From Aquiluna sp. (lineage in GTDB: Bacteria > Actinomycetota > Actinomycetes > Actinomycetales > Microbacteriaceae): a stretch of DNA of 64,000 bases. This document shows, in pieces, positions 1-8,987 of this stretch; within the stretch, counting starts at the first letter, position 1, and every line of letters starts with the position of its first letter. Under the pieces are notes generated by a model, which made no database searches, was not told the origin of the DNA, and saw nothing but the letters and a program-made list of their open reading frames with translations. Position numbers and translations under genes: made by a program. The DNA is taken from NCBI GenBank assembly GCA_021741585.1, contig JAIOXN010000001.1:62001-126000 (forward strand). The letters run 5' to 3'.

Positions 1-2
1 AG

Positions 3-1508
3 CTGGCGCTGCCTGGCTTGGACGTAGTTGCAACCAAGGAGCAGTACAACCAGCTGTTCACAATGCACGGAACAATCATGCTTTTGATGTTTGCAACTCC
101 TTTGTTTGCAGGCTTTGCGAACGTGATTATGCCGGTCCAGATCGGTGCTCCGGATGTTGCGTTCCCTAGACTGAACGCAATTGCTTACTGGTTCTTCAAC
201 TTCGGTTCTTTTATTGCTGTTGCTGGATTCTTTACGCCTCAGGGGGCTGCATCCTTTGGTTGGTTTGCCTATGCACCGCTTTCTAACACCACATTCAGCC
301 CAGGTATCGGTGGAGACTTGTGGGTCTTCGGTCTAGCGCTTAGCGGTTTTGGAACCATCTTGGGTGGAGTGAACTTCATAACCACCGTGATCACAATGCG
401 TGCCCCTGGTATGACTATGTGGCGTATGCCGGTCTTTACCTGGAACACACTGGTCACCTCAATCTTGATCATCATGTGTTTCCCTCCGCTTGCTGCGGCA
501 CTTTTCGCACTTGGTGCGGACCGTAAGTTTGGGGCTCAGATCTTTGATCCTGCCAACGGCGGTGCCATGCTGTGGCAACACCTGTTCTGGTTCTTTGGTC
601 ACCCAGAGGTTTACATCATTGCGCTACCGTTCTTCGGAATCGTTTCGGAGATCTTCCCGGTATTTAGCCGCAAGCCAATTTTTGGTTACAAGACTTTGGT
701 TTATGCAACCATCGCGATTGCGGCTCTGTCCATGACAGTTTGGGCTCACCACATGTACGTCACCGGTCAGGTTCTACTGCCATTCTTCGCGTTCACAACA
801 ATGTTGATCGCGGTGCCGACAGGCGTGAAGATCTTCAACTGGATTGGAACGCTCTGGCGAGGTTCCATAACTTTCGAAACTCCAATGCTCTGGAGCCTAG
901 GTTTCTTGGTTAGCTTCGTATTCGGTGGTCTAACCGGTGTCATCTTGGCCTCGCCAGCACTTGACTTCCACTTGTCTGACACTTACTTCGTGGTTGCTCA
1001 CTTCCACTACGTAATCTTCGGAACCGTTGTGTTCGCGATGTTCGCGGGCTTCTACTTCTGGTGGCCAAAGTTCACTGGAAAGATGTTGAATGAGCGCCTA
1101 GGAAAGATTCACTTCTGGTTGCTATTCGTAGGTTTCCACACCACATTCCTGATTCAGCACTGGTTGGGTGTAATCGGCATGCCACGTCGTTATGCGACCT
1201 ACTTGCCTGAAGACGGCTTCACCGAGATGAACATTGTTTCTACCATCGGTGCTGCAATCCTGGCTGTATCGATGATTCCATTCCTTTGGAACGTCTGGAT
1301 CACCGCACGTAAGGGTGTCAAGACTGAGCTCAAGGACCCATGGGGTTACGGAAGATCATTGGAGTGGGCAACTGATTCACCATTCCCACGTCACAACTTC
1401 CACTCGATTCCAAGAATTCGTTCAGAGTCGCCTGCTTTTGACCTAAATCACCCAGAGCACGCAGCTCCGGAGGCTAAGGACTCGTACAGCAAAGAAGGCA
1501 TCATCTAA
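3..1508 (+). CDS. ctaD: Cytochrome c oxidase subunit I (aa3 type), 5'-truncated by the window edge
   Basis: Catalytic subunit of the aa3 oxidase, carrying heme a and the heme a3-CuB centre in the cytoplasmic membrane. The frame is open to the left edge and reads LALPGL just before [11 protein letters not shown], so the TTG at 18 is not the true start and roughly the first 70 residues lie outside the window. Visible family motifs are [10 protein letters not shown] (CuB His and the cross-linked Tyr), HHMYVTG (CuB His pair) and [12 protein letters not shown] (heme a3/a ligands). The C-terminal tail is soluble. The TAA overlaps the ATG of ctaF by one base (TAATG), so the two are translationally coupled. 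ctaC probably lies just upstream, outside the window. Confidence 0.97.
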   Translation: MALPGLDVVATKEQYNQLFTMHGTIMLLMFATPLFAGFANVIMPVQIGAPDVAFPRLNAIAYWFFNFGSFIAVAGFFTPQGAASFGWFAYAPLSNTTFSPGIGGDLWVFGLALSGFGTILGGVNFITTVITMRAPGMTMWRMPVFTWNTLVTSILIIMCFPPLAAALFALGADRKFGAQIFDPANGGAMLWQHLFWFFGHPEVYIIALPFFGIVSEIFPVFSRKPIFGYKTLVYATIAIAALSMTVWAHHMYVTGQVLLPFFAFTTMLIAVPTGVKIFNWIGTLWRGSITFETPMLWSLGFLVSFVFGGLTGVILASPALDFHLSDTYFVVAHFHYVIFGTVVFAMFAGFYFWWPKFTGKMLNERLGKIHFWLLFVGFHTTFLIQHWLGVIGMPRRYATYLPEDGFTEMNIVSTIGAAILAVSMIPFLWNVWITARKGVKTELKDPWGYGRSLEWATDSPFPRHNFHSIPRIRSESPAFDLNHPEHAAPEAKDSYSKEGII

Positions 1509-1921
1509 TGAAGTCCAATATCGTAATTCTGCTTGTAATGGCCGCTTACTTCACCATTGCAGACATCGCATATGGCGTGTGGACATACATCGAATGGGGC
1601 GCGATGGAGCCAATCGGCACCGCTGCAATCGGCCTGCTTGTGATTCTTTCCTTGTTCATTGCTTACTACCTGCACATGGGCGACAAGAGAACCGCAACCT
1701 TGCCTGAGGACCGCCTCGATGCAGAAATCGCAGACGACTCTGGTGAAATTGGTTTCTTTAGCCCTTGGTCTTGGTGGCCGCTGATGCTTGGCGCCTCGGC
1801 AGCGATGGCCTTTGCATCACTTGCGATTGGCTGGTGGCTGTTCTACATCGCTGCTCCAATCGGTGTAGTTGCAATTGCTGGATTCGTTTTCGAGTACAGC
1901 CGTGGCGCACACGCCCACTAA
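1508..1921 (+). CDS. ctaF: Cytochrome c oxidase subunit IV, actinobacterial type
   Basis: Small accessory subunit of the actinobacterial aa3 oxidase, 137 aa. The sequence shows four hydrophobic segments (about residues 4-24, 35-57, 85-104 and 108-128) around a polar loop at about 60-80 containing DKRTATLPEDRLDAEIADDSGE. This matches the CtaF family pattern of two hairpins joined by an acidic loop. It starts at the ATG overlapping the ctaD stop and is followed directly by the next ATG at 1922, so it is in one operon with ctaD and perhaps the following hydrolase. Confidence 0.93.
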   Translation: MKSNIVILLVMAAYFTIADIAYGVWTYIEWGAMEPIGTAAIGLLVILSLFIAYYLHMGDKRTATLPEDRLDAEIADDSGEIGFFSPWSWWPLMLGASAAMAFASLAIGWWLFYIAAPIGVVAIAGFVFEYSRGAHAH

Positions 1922-2479
1922 ATGAGCAACGATCCAGTTCTACTGGTAATTGACGCCCAAAAAGGTTTTCGGGACACCGAACACTGGGGGAGCGGTGCCA
2001 ATCCAGAGTGCTTGTCTAACATCGAGTTGCTAGTAGCCGCCTGGCGGGCCAAGAATTTCCCGGTCATTATCGTCAAGCACAATTCCAAGAATCCTGATTC
2101 ACCATTATTTTCGGGAAATCCTGGTAACCAGCTTGAGGATTTTCTGGATGGAGCTAGAGAAGCATTGATCCAGAAATCAATCAACTCGGCCTTTTACGGG
2201 ACACCGGACTTGATGCTTTTTATGCACAAACGCAATTTCAAAAAGCTTGTAATCTGCGGCATCACGACAAACTTCTGCTGTGAGACAACAGCCAGGATGG
2301 CGGGAAACTTAGGTTTTGAAACCACCTTCGTGATTGATGCGACCGATGCTTTTGATCAAAAAGACCTCAATGGCGATGTGATTGCGGGTGTAGACGTCAT
2401 GAGAATGACCGCAGCTAATCTCAACGGTGAGTTTGCGGAAGTTTTGTTGACCAAGGACTTATTAGCCACACTTGCCTAA
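1922..2479 (+). CDS. Isochorismatase-like cysteine hydrolase
   Basis: A 185-aa single-domain alpha/beta hydrolase of the isochorismatase/nicotinamidase superfamily. The triad can be placed at D11 (in LLVIDAQKGF), K85 and C119 (in GITTNFCCETTARMA). The substrate cannot be told: the family includes nicotinamidases, N-carbamoyl hydrolases, isochorismatases and many uncharacterised amidases. The metal-site histidines typical of PncA are not obvious, so nicotinamidase is less likely. The ATG directly follows the ctaF TAA, which implies co-transcription with the oxidase genes, although a functional link is not evident. Confidence 0.85.
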   Translation: MSNDPVLLVIDAQKGFRDTEHWGSGANPECLSNIELLVAAWRAKNFPVIIVKHNSKNPDSPLFSGNPGNQLEDFLDGAREALIQKSINSAFYGTPDLMLFMHKRNFKKLVICGITTNFCCETTARMAGNLGFETTFVIDATDAFDQKDLNGDVIAGVDVMRMTAANLNGEFAEVLLTKDLLATLA

Positions 2480-2560
2480 TTGCTCATGCAATTAACAGGA
2501 ATCACTGTTATCTTTATCTACTTGGCGAAAGTCAAGATTGATACAAAAGTAACTAAACAT

Positions 2561-2927
2561 GGGGATGATCGGTTTCGACACTGTTTTGCTGAGTGAAAGA
2601 AGCGGGTCGAGGATGCACAGTTATCTCGTAAACGCTCTGTGCAAACTATAGGTGCCAATACAAAGCGCGCCGACTTCGCCCTAGCTGCTTAAGCTAGCCC
2701 CGAAGTCCGTCTGACTAGGTTTGATTTCGCTCTAGATCCAGACGTCATTTAGAAATCTTGCTGGTTGCCTTTGTCAAAGGGGTAATCGGGACTTGAACTT
2801 TGACTGGGCTTGTCGGTGTAATTGCTTTCGATAAATACCGGAGCCAAGTAGAACGTCTTAGAAAGCTACACCCGTAGAAGAGTCACGATCTTTGCAATGG
2901 ACCCGGGTTCAATTCCCGGCATCTCCA
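2561..2927 (+). ncRNA. ssrA: tmRNA (transfer-messenger RNA)
   Basis: Rescues stalled ribosomes with SmpB. The 5' end GGGGATG (2561-2567) pairs with CATCTCC (2920-2926) to form the acceptor stem, with discriminator A at 2927. The T-arm GGGTTCAATTCCC lies just before it. CCA is not encoded. The tag reading frame runs from GCC at 2654 to TAA at 2690-2692 and encodes ANTKRADFALAA, close to the usual actinobacterial ANTKRTDFALAA. The C-terminal ALAA is the protease-recognition end. One-piece type, about 367 nt. The 80-nt gap upstream (2480-2560) should hold the promoter, but I could not identify a convincing -35/-10 pair. Confidence 0.97.
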
Positions 2928-2934
2928 CGTACTA

Positions 2935-2962
2935 CCAATGCCAGCCTTCGGGCTGGCATTGG
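2935..2962 (+). terminator. Hairpin terminator after tmRNA
   Basis: A perfect 12-bp stem (CCAATGCCAGCC with GGCTGGCATTGG) is closed by a TTCG tetraloop and followed by TGTTT. It sits 8 nt after the tmRNA 3' end and 3 nt before the stop of the convergent exporter gene, so it may act in both directions. The U tract is short. Confidence 0.85.
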
Positions 2963-2965
2963 TGT

Positions 2966-3607
2966 TTAAAGCCCCTCGAAGGTTGAAATAAGAAGCCAAA
3001 TAGAGACACCAACGATCATTAGGCCGCCGGTCGCAATCATGGTTGTGAGTCGCCTTGGGGTATTTAGAATCCAGTTTCTGACCAGTGCCGCTCCCATCAC
3101 ATAGAGAGCATCGGAGATGGTTCCAATCGCTTCGAAGATTAGCCCCAAAAGCAAAAATTGCAGGATGAAGCTCCCAGCAGGGTTAATAAACTGGGGGAGT
3201 ATCGCCAAGAAAAACACTGCTACCTTCGGGTTGCCTAGACCAACCAGGTAGCCCTCTTTGAAGACTTGCTTCAATGAGAGTGAGTTCGTCTTTTGATTCA
3301 CAATCTCATCGTGACGCTTTGAGCTACCGCGTAGTGTCTGGATGCCTAAATACCCTAAATACAACGCGCCAATAATCTGAATCGCAGGCAATAGAACCGG
3401 AAATGCCTCAAGGAGTGCTCCGAGTCCAAATGCGGTGGCGATCAGCCAGGTTGTAGTTCCTAGGGCGTTTGCGACAACCGTGCTAAGGCCAGCTGGCCTG
3501 CCAAGCGCAAGGGTTCTACCGACGGCGAAGACGACGCTAGGTCCTGGAATCAAGATGATAATCAGCGCAGTTATCAGAAAGGCAATGAGGTTGGCTTGGC
3601 TTGGCAC
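2966..3607 (-). CDS. LysE/RhtB-family amino-acid exporter
   Basis: A 213-aa membrane protein with about six hydrophobic segments and the family's N-terminal signature (ITALIIILIPGPSVVFAVGRTLALGR, here IPGPS at about 21-25), followed by a glycine-rich second helix. LysE/RhtB proteins export amino acids or similar metabolites by proton antiport; the substrate cannot be inferred. The start is GTG at 3607, supported by a TAGACT box ending six bases upstream (leaderless arrangement). It is convergent with the tmRNA and monocistronic. Confidence 0.9.
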   Translation of the reverse strand: MPSQANLIAFLITALIIILIPGPSVVFAVGRTLALGRPAGLSTVVANALGTTTWLIATAFGLGALLEAFPVLLPAIQIIGALYLGYLGIQTLRGSSKRHDEIVNQKTNSLSLKQVFKEGYLVGLGNPKVAVFFLAILPQFINPAGSFILQFLLLGLIFEAIGTISDALYVMGAALVRNWILNTPRRLTTMIATGGLMIVGVSIWLLISTFEGL

Positions 3608-3613
3608 TAGGCA

Positions 3614-3619
3614 AGTCTA
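3614..3619 (-). promoter_or_regulatory. -10 box, leaderless promoter of the LysE-type exporter
   Basis: On the minus strand TAGACT is followed by exactly 6 nt and then the GTG start. Transcription would begin at or next to the start codon. No clear -35 is visible. Confidence 0.6.
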
Positions 3620-3629
3620 GGTTAAAGAA

Positions 3630-3660
3630 GAACCGACCCTGGGGAATCCAGAGCCGGTTC
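3630..3660 (-). terminator. Intrinsic terminator of the ctaE-qcrCAB operon
   Basis: On the minus strand, GAACCG...CGGTTC form a 6-bp outer stem. An internal loop and a 4-bp inner stem (CTGG/CCAG) with a 5-nt loop follow, then the tract TTCTTTAA. It lies 12 nt past the qcrB stop. Confidence 0.75.
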
Positions 3661-3672
3661 TCATCGACATAT

Positions 3673-5337
3673 TTACTTAGCGATCGCCTTTGGCTTGCGC
3701 TTAGCCTTTGGCTTAGCGGCAGGCTTCTCTTCGATAGCTGGAGCGTGCTCATGGTGAGCAAGCTCAAACTCGGTCTTTGAAACAGGAGCGATTCTGTCCT
3801 CGAAGTAAATCTTCGAAACAGCTGCGCGAATCCTGGTGCCAAAAGTGATCTTGCCATTCTTGTTTGGACGAACCATGGTTGGCTGGTAATCCTTGAAGTC
3901 AACAAGCTTCCATAGTTCATACTCATCTACAGGTTCGTGGACCTCGATGTATTCACCGTGTGGCAAACGAACCACGCGGCCAGTTTCACGTCCGTGTAGG
4001 GCAATCTCGCGGTCCTTGCGCTGAAGCGACAGACAGGCGCGCTTGGTTACCCAGTAGGCGATGATTGGGCCGATGATTAGCAGGATCTGCATCGTGGTCA
4101 AAACGCTGTTTAGAGAGACCTGGAAGTTAATTGCAATCAGGTCAGTAGATGCACCAGCCCATAGAACTGCGTAGAAAGTTGCGCCAGCAGCACCAATTGC
4201 GGTTCTGGTAGGAGCGTTTCTTGGGCGGTCAAGCACGTGGTGTTCGCGCTTGTCCTGAGTCACCCAGTTCTCAATGAATGGATAGGCAGCAACTGCTGCA
4301 AGGAAGACAAGGGAAACAATCAGCGGCAACATGACACCCATTGGGATGGTGTATTCACCTATGTTTACATCCAAGTTGCTTGGTGCCAAACGAAGCGCAC
4401 CATCCAACCAACCGATGTACCAGTCAGGCTGAGTACCGGCAGACACTGGAGATGGGTCGTAAGGACCGTAGTTCCAGATTGGGTTGATCGTGAATGTCGC
4501 GGCAATTGCCATGATTACACCGAAGACTAGGAAGAAGAATCCACCAGCCTTAGCAACATAAACCGGAGCTAGTGGGTAGCCAACGACATTGTCGTCACGC
4601 TTTCCCGGACCGGAATAGTGGGTGTGCTTGTGGATTACAACCATCATCAGGTGCAAGCCAATAAACAGAATGATTAGCGCTGGAACAATCATGATGTGCA
4701 CGCTGTATAGACGTGCCACGATCTCGGTGCCAGGGAATTCTCCACCGAACAGACCTGATGAAATGGCTGTTCCAATAAACGGAATACCCTTCACCATGCC
4801 ATCGATGATTCGCAGACCATTTCCGGAGAGTAGGTCATCTGGAAGTGAGTAACCAGAGAATCCAGCTGCCATTCCAAGGATGAACAGAACGAAACCGACG
4901 ATCCAGTTGAGTTCACGAGGCTTACGGAATGCGCCAGTGAAGAACACGCGCATCATGTGAAGACCTGCTGCAGAAACAAACAAAAGCGCTGCCCAGTGGT
5001 GAACCTGGCGCATGATTAGCCCGCCGCGGATATCGAAGCTGATGTCAAGCGATGAAGCATATGCAATTGACATCTCTGCACCCTTTAGCGGCGCATAGCT
5101 GCCGTCATAGTGCACCTCCGCCATCGATGGCTGGAAGAAGAAGGTTAAGAAGGTTCCTGAGAGCACCAATACAACGAAGCTGTAAAGGGCGACCTCTCCA
5201 AGCATGAATGACCAGTGATCTGGGAAAATCTTGCGACCGAAGGTCTTGACGGCAACGGCAATGCTTGTGCGCTCGTCTAGGTAGTTAGCTGTTCCGCTGA
5301 GGAATCCACCGGATTTGGCTTCAGTTGCAGTGCTCAT
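3673..5337 (-). CDS. qcrB: Cytochrome bc1 complex, cytochrome b subunit
   Basis: Membrane cytochrome b of the menaquinol:cytochrome c reductase, 554 aa. It has an N-terminal b-type core of about eight helices, including the heme-ligand helix with RQVHHWAALLFVSAAGLHMMR and a later helix with RLYSVHIMIVPALIILFIGLHLMMV. An extended actinobacterial C-terminal tail is rich in Lys, Ala and Pro (KPAAKPKAKRKPKAIAK). The quinone-site motif appears as NPIWNYGPYDPSPVSAGTQPDWY in place of the PEWY of other phyla (PDWY). It is the last gene of the operon, overlaps qcrA by 4 bp and is followed by a hairpin terminator. Confidence 0.97.
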   Translation of the reverse strand: MSTATEAKSGGFLSGTANYLDERTSIAVAVKTFGRKIFPDHWSFMLGEVALYSFVVLVLSGTFLTFFFQPSMAEVHYDGSYAPLKGAEMSIAYASSLDISFDIRGGLIMRQVHHWAALLFVSAAGLHMMRVFFTGAFRKPRELNWIVGFVLFILGMAAGFSGYSLPDDLLSGNGLRIIDGMVKGIPFIGTAISSGLFGGEFPGTEIVARLYSVHIMIVPALIILFIGLHLMMVVIHKHTHYSGPGKRDDNVVGYPLAPVYVAKAGGFFFLVFGVIMAIAATFTINPIWNYGPYDPSPVSAGTQPDWYIGWLDGALRLAPSNLDVNIGEYTIPMGVMLPLIVSLVFLAAVAAYPFIENWVTQDKREHHVLDRPRNAPTRTAIGAAGATFYAVLWAGASTDLIAINFQVSLNSVLTTMQILLIIGPIIAYWVTKRACLSLQRKDREIALHGRETGRVVRLPHGEYIEVHEPVDEYELWKLVDFKDYQPTMVRPNKNGKITFGTRIRAAVSKIYFEDRIAPVSKTEFELAHHEHAPAIEEKPAAKPKAKRKPKAIAK

Positions 5338-6356
5338 GATTCCTTCCTAATGTCCCAGAATGTCGGGCCTACTGGCTCCAAGAAGTCGCTTTGGGCCACT
5401 AGGTAACCTTCTGCGTCTACCGCAATTGGAAGCTGGGGGAGCGGCCTCGAGGCCGGTCCAAAAATAACCTCGCAGTGGTTCGCCAAGTCAAAGGTCGACT
5501 GATGGCAAGGGCAAAGCAAGTGGTGGGTGTGCTGTTCGTAAAGAGCAACCGGGCAACCAACGTGAGTACAGATCTTTGAGTAAGCAACGATTCCGTCGTA
5601 ACTCCAGTCAGCCTTAGCCGGGTCTTCGTTTAGCTCTTCTGGATTAACTCGAACTAGAAGTACGGAAGCCTTAGCCTTTTCCTCCAGCTTGTGCTCAGAT
5701 TCGTTTAGACCCTCTGGGATAACGTGAAAAACTGAGCCAATGGTGACATCTGATGCCTTGATTGGAATTCCAGTTGGGTCCTTGGTTAGTCGAGTTCCCT
5801 TCTTCCACATGGTGTGCTTCAGGGAATCACCAACAACCGGCCCCAGGTCTCCGAAGATTACAAGTGCAGGGATTGGGAATACTGCAAGCGCTCCGTAAAG
5901 CGAGCGACGAATTAGCTTGCGGCGAGAGAAACCAGATTCTCCATCTGCCAGTTTGATAACTTCAACGGCTTGAGCTCTTGCCTCATCGGTTGAACGGGCC
6001 TGGTGACGAGCTTCTTCAACCTCAGCATCAGGCATCAAGGTCTTGGCCCAGTGCACGGCACCGAAACCAATACCTAGAAGGCTCAGAGCCATTCCAACAC
6101 CCATCCATAGAGTGTTGTTTCTTGTTGCGCTTAGATCTCCAGCAACGATTGGGAAAGCGAAGTAACCCCAGATTGCAATGATTGCGCCAACAAAAGAAAC
6201 TCCGAATAGCAAGGCAACTTGCTTCTCTGCAGTGCGAGCATGCTGTTCGCTTTTATCGGTCATACGAACCCGGTGAGGTTCGATTCCTGGATCCTTGATT
6301 GGGCGCTCAATGTCAGTTGCAAGCCCAGCTTGGTAAACCTTCTCTAGTTCACTCAT
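5334..6356 (-). CDS. qcrA: Cytochrome bc1 complex, Rieske iron-sulfur subunit
   Basis: Carries the 2Fe-2S cluster that takes electrons from menaquinol. It is a 340-aa protein with three N-terminal membrane segments (about 47-70, 84-103 and 152-170), the arrangement of actinobacterial QcrA, and then a periplasm-facing Rieske domain. Cluster motifs are CTHVGC (C263, H265, C268) and CPCH (C282, C284, H285): C263, H265, C282 and H285 are the expected ligands, and C268-C284 the disulfide. An RR pair at about 145-151 (SRRKLIRRS) before the last helix suggests Tat-assisted insertion; tatAC is elsewhere in this window. Overlaps qcrB by 4 bp. Confidence 0.97.
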   Translation of the reverse strand: MSELEKVYQAGLATDIERPIKDPGIEPHRVRMTDKSEQHARTAEKQVALLFGVSFVGAIIAIWGYFAFPIVAGDLSATRNNTLWMGVGMALSLLGIGFGAVHWAKTLMPDAEVEEARHQARSTDEARAQAVEVIKLADGESGFSRRKLIRRSLYGALAVFPIPALVIFGDLGPVVGDSLKHTMWKKGTRLTKDPTGIPIKASDVTIGSVFHVIPEGLNESEHKLEEKAKASVLLVRVNPEELNEDPAKADWSYDGIVAYSKICTHVGCPVALYEQHTHHLLCPCHQSTFDLANHCEVIFGPASRPLPQLPIAVDAEGYLVAQSDFLEPVGPTFWDIRKES

Positions 6357-6365
6357 GAGATGCTC

Positions 6366-7157
6366 CTAGTTGCTCTTTGCGCCGAGCCATACGGTGATGG
6401 CGATGATGAAACCGAACCCAAATACCCAGGTAAATAGTCCCTCGGCAACCGGACCAATTGCACCAAGTTCAAATCCACCAACGGACTGGTTGTCGTCTAC
6501 GTACTTTAGGTAAGTAATGATGTCTGCCTTGTCCTCAGGGGTCAGGTTCGAATCATTGAAAACTGGCATGTTTTGAGGTCCTGTGACCATCGCCTCATAG
6601 ACGTGCTTAGCCTCAACACCATTTAGGTTCGGTGCGAACTTTCCTTGAGTAAGCGCTCCACCGGCACCAACGGCGTTGTGACACATCGCACAGTTGATTC
6701 TGAACAACTCACCACCGTGGGTTGGGTCACCGTTTCCTGCAAGGTACTCGTCAGCAGGAATTGCTGGCCCTGGCGCCAAGGATGCAACGTAAGCAGCCAT
6801 AGCTGAAATTTGCTCCTGGGTGAATTGAAGTGGCTTCTTGAAAAGCTGTGGTCCAGAGGCCTGTCCAGGCATGCGGCCGGTGCCAACCTGGAAATCAACG
6901 GATGCGGCGCCAACACCAATCAGGCTTGGGCCTCCGATTGCACCCTCACCGTTAGTTCCGTGACAGCTTGCGCAGTTGGCCAAAAATAGGTTGCGACCCT
7001 CTGAAATCTGATCCGCGGTAGAGACTTCTTCGGTCTTAACGGCCTGTGTGGCAGCGGCATAGCCGCCACCTGACAGTGCTAGACCTAGGAAAATTACTAG
7101 TCCCGCGGCCCATGGGCGACGCCTTAGCGGCTTCTCTTGGTTCAACGATTTCTCCAT
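6366..7157 (-). CDS. qcrC: Cytochrome bc1 complex, diheme cytochrome c subunit
   Basis: 263-aa membrane-anchored cytochrome cc that passes electrons directly to the aa3 oxidase in the actinobacterial bcc-aa3 supercomplex. It has an N-terminal signal/anchor helix at about 18-36, two CXXCH heme sites (C62-H66 in NCASCHG; C156-H160 in NCAMCHN) and a C-terminal transmembrane helix at about 236-257. The start is ATG 4 nt after the ctaE stop, and qcrA follows 9 nt downstream. No separate soluble cytochrome c is seen, in line with the diheme design. Confidence 0.97.
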   Translation of the reverse strand: MEKSLNQEKPLRRRPWAAGLVIFLGLALSGGGYAAATQAVKTEEVSTADQISEGRNLFLANCASCHGTNGEGAIGGPSLIGVGAASVDFQVGTGRMPGQASGPQLFKKPLQFTQEQISAMAAYVASLAPGPAIPADEYLAGNGDPTHGGELFRINCAMCHNAVGAGGALTQGKFAPNLNGVEAKHVYEAMVTGPQNMPVFNDSNLTPEDKADIITYLKYVDDNQSVGGFELGAIGPVAEGLFTWVFGFGFIIAITVWLGAKSN

Positions 7158-7161
7158 TTAT

Positions 7162-7788
7162 TTATTTGAGGATGTAGACGACTACGAATAGCCCGATCCA
7201 CACCACGTCCACAAAGTGCCAGTAGTAAGAAACAACGATTGCGCTTGTTGCTTCTTTGTGTCCAAAGTTTTTTGCTGCATAGGCGCGACCAATAATTAGC
7301 AAGAACGCGATCAGACCGCCGGTCACGTGCAATGCGTGGAATCCGGTGGTGATGTAGAAAGCAGAGCCATAGGAGTCAGAGTTCAGCGCCACACCTTCTG
7401 AAACCAGGGTTGCGTATTCCCAAACCTGACCAGAAACGAAGATTGCCCCCATCAAGTAGGTGAGGAAGAACCACTCGACCATTCCCCATTTTGCTGGAGA
7501 ATTACCGGTGCGGCGAGGTTGCATGCGCTCGGCAGCAAACACACCAAACTGTGCGGTGAACGAGGATGCCACAAGAATTAGAGTGTTGATCAGTGCGAAT
7601 GGCACGTTCAAGATTTCAGTGCCGTGAGCCCATAGGTCTGGTGCACCAGCACGAAGGCTGAAATACATGGCAAACAGGCCAGCGAAGAACATAACCTCGC
7701 TACCTAGCCAAACAATGGTTCCGACTGCGGTCGAATTGGGTCTGTTGATAACCGCGCTAGGCGCAACAGGCATAGAAGTAGCAGACAT
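7162..7788 (-). CDS. ctaE: Cytochrome c oxidase subunit III
   Basis: 208-aa subunit III of the aa3 oxidase with five hydrophobic helices, including [19 protein letters not shown] near the N terminus and the C-terminal [20 protein letters not shown] signature. I chose ATG at 7788 rather than the TTG at 7794, because a TAGACT -10 box sits 7 nt upstream of the ATG and the TTG would lie within the untranscribed spacer. It is the first gene of ctaE-qcrC-qcrA-qcrB and is divergent from trpD, an order also found in mycobacteria. Confidence 0.96.
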   Translation of the reverse strand: MSATSMPVAPSAVINRPNSTAVGTIVWLGSEVMFFAGLFAMYFSLRAGAPDLWAHGTEILNVPFALINTLILVASSFTAQFGVFAAERMQPRRTGNSPAKWGMVEWFFLTYLMGAIFVSGQVWEYATLVSEGVALNSDSYGSAFYITTGFHALHVTGGLIAFLLIIGRAYAAKNFGHKEATSAIVVSYYWHFVDVVWIGLFVVVYILK

Positions 7789-7795
7789 AGTCAAA

Positions 7796-7801
7796 AGTCT
7801 A
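7796..7801 (-). promoter_or_regulatory. -10 box, leaderless promoter of ctaE-qcrCAB
   Basis: TAGACT on the minus strand, 7 nt before the ctaE ATG. No purine-rich ribosome site lies between. The -35 is unclear. Confidence 0.6.
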
Positions 7802-7880
7802 ACCGACCGATGCTTTTTTTGACCTCGAAAAATGCCGATTTTCCTAGATTTTTAGGACTAATTCCCGCAAATTCGTTGGC

Positions 7881-7886
7881 TAAACT
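7881..7886 (+). promoter_or_regulatory. -10 box, leaderless promoter of trpD
   Basis: TAAACT followed by 6 nt (GCTTCG) and the trpD ATG. There is no Shine-Dalgarno sequence before the ATG, which fits a leaderless transcript. Confidence 0.55.
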
Positions 7887-7892
7887 GCTTCG

Positions 7893-8945
7893 ATGGTGGA
7901 AAACAGTTGGCCCGTGTTGCTCTCAAGCTTGCTAGCGGGGGAGGACCTCACTAAAGCTCAAGCTTTTTGGGCGCTTGATTCGATAATGAATGACCAAGCA
8001 ACTGCTGCTCAAATCGGTGCATTTATGCTCGCCTTGCGCGCCAAAGGTGAGAGTGTTCAAGAGCTCTCGGGCCTGGTGGATGCCATGCTGCAAAACGCAC
8101 TGCCACTGGATATCTCGAATGATGCTCTGGATATTGTTGGTACCGGGGGAGACCTCATCGGAACCGTGAATATCAGCACAATGGCGTCGATCGTGGCAGC
8201 AGCAACTGGCATACCAATTCTCAAGCACGGCTCGCGCTCCGCATCTGGAAAAACCGGTTCGTCTCAAATGCTCGAAGAGCTCGGTGTGAGACTCGATCTT
8301 TCGCCAGAGAAAATCGCGGAGGTGTTTCAAAAAACCGGAATAACCTTCTTCTTTGCTCCGGTTTTTCACCCAGCAATGAAATACGTGGCTCCGATTAGGC
8401 GTGAACTTGGTATTCCAACTACGTTCAATTTCCTGGGGCCGCTAGCCAACCCCGCTCAGCCAATTGCGACAGCCCTGGGGGTATCCAATCAAGAAATTGC
8501 ACCACTGATGGCGATGGAATTGGCCAATAGGGGCAGAACAGGGCTTGTGTTTAGTTCACTAGATGGACTGGATGAAATTTCCATCACAGCACCAACAAAG
8601 ATCTGGCAGGTGGTCGGAGGGGAAATAGCCGAGTCGACTTCAAGTGCTTTCGTCGAGAAGGCTGTCTCGCTCGAACAGTTGCTAGGTGGCGACGCCAAAG
8701 AAAACGCCGAAATCGCTATGGAGCTATTTTCCGGAAACGTCAGCGGAAATTTTGCAGCCATAAAGAAGGTCGTTCTGGCAAATGCCGCAGCGGGAATAGT
8801 TGCCTACGAACTGGCTAAGAATCCTGAAGCCGCAACGATCGATTTGGACCTAAGGCTTGAAAACGCTTTTACCCTGGCCACAGCAGCTCTGGAGGATGGC
8901 CGCGCAAATGAACTTCTAGGTCGCTGGAAAGCGGCGACGAGCTAA
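7893..8945 (+). CDS. trpD: Anthranilate phosphoribosyltransferase
   Basis: Transfers phosphoribose from PRPP to anthranilate, the second committed step of tryptophan synthesis, in the cytoplasm. 350 aa, the usual length. Visible motifs are the PRPP-binding GTGGD (83-87), NIST (93-96) and KHGSRSASGKTGSSQ (111-125); the family usually has KHGNR...S, so N is replaced by S here. The helical N-terminal domain precedes them. It is monocistronic and divergent from ctaE, with no other trp gene in the window. Start at ATG 7893 from the -10 spacing. Confidence 0.95.
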   Translation: MVENSWPVLLSSLLAGEDLTKAQAFWALDSIMNDQATAAQIGAFMLALRAKGESVQELSGLVDAMLQNALPLDISNDALDIVGTGGDLIGTVNISTMASIVAAATGIPILKHGSRSASGKTGSSQMLEELGVRLDLSPEKIAEVFQKTGITFFFAPVFHPAMKYVAPIRRELGIPTTFNFLGPLANPAQPIATALGVSNQEIAPLMAMELANRGRTGLVFSSLDGLDEISITAPTKIWQVVGGEIAESTSSAFVEKAVSLEQLLGGDAKENAEIAMELFSGNVSGNFAAIKKVVLANAAAGIVAYELAKNPEAATIDLDLRLENAFTLATAALEDGRANELLGRWKAATS

Positions 8946-8987
8946 AAGACAAAAACGTTGGTTCAGGGGATGGCTTCTCAAAATGTT

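Noticed and set aside
18-20. TTG at 18 as the ctaD start
   Set aside because: Upstream codons continue the CtaD sequence; the gene is cut by the window.
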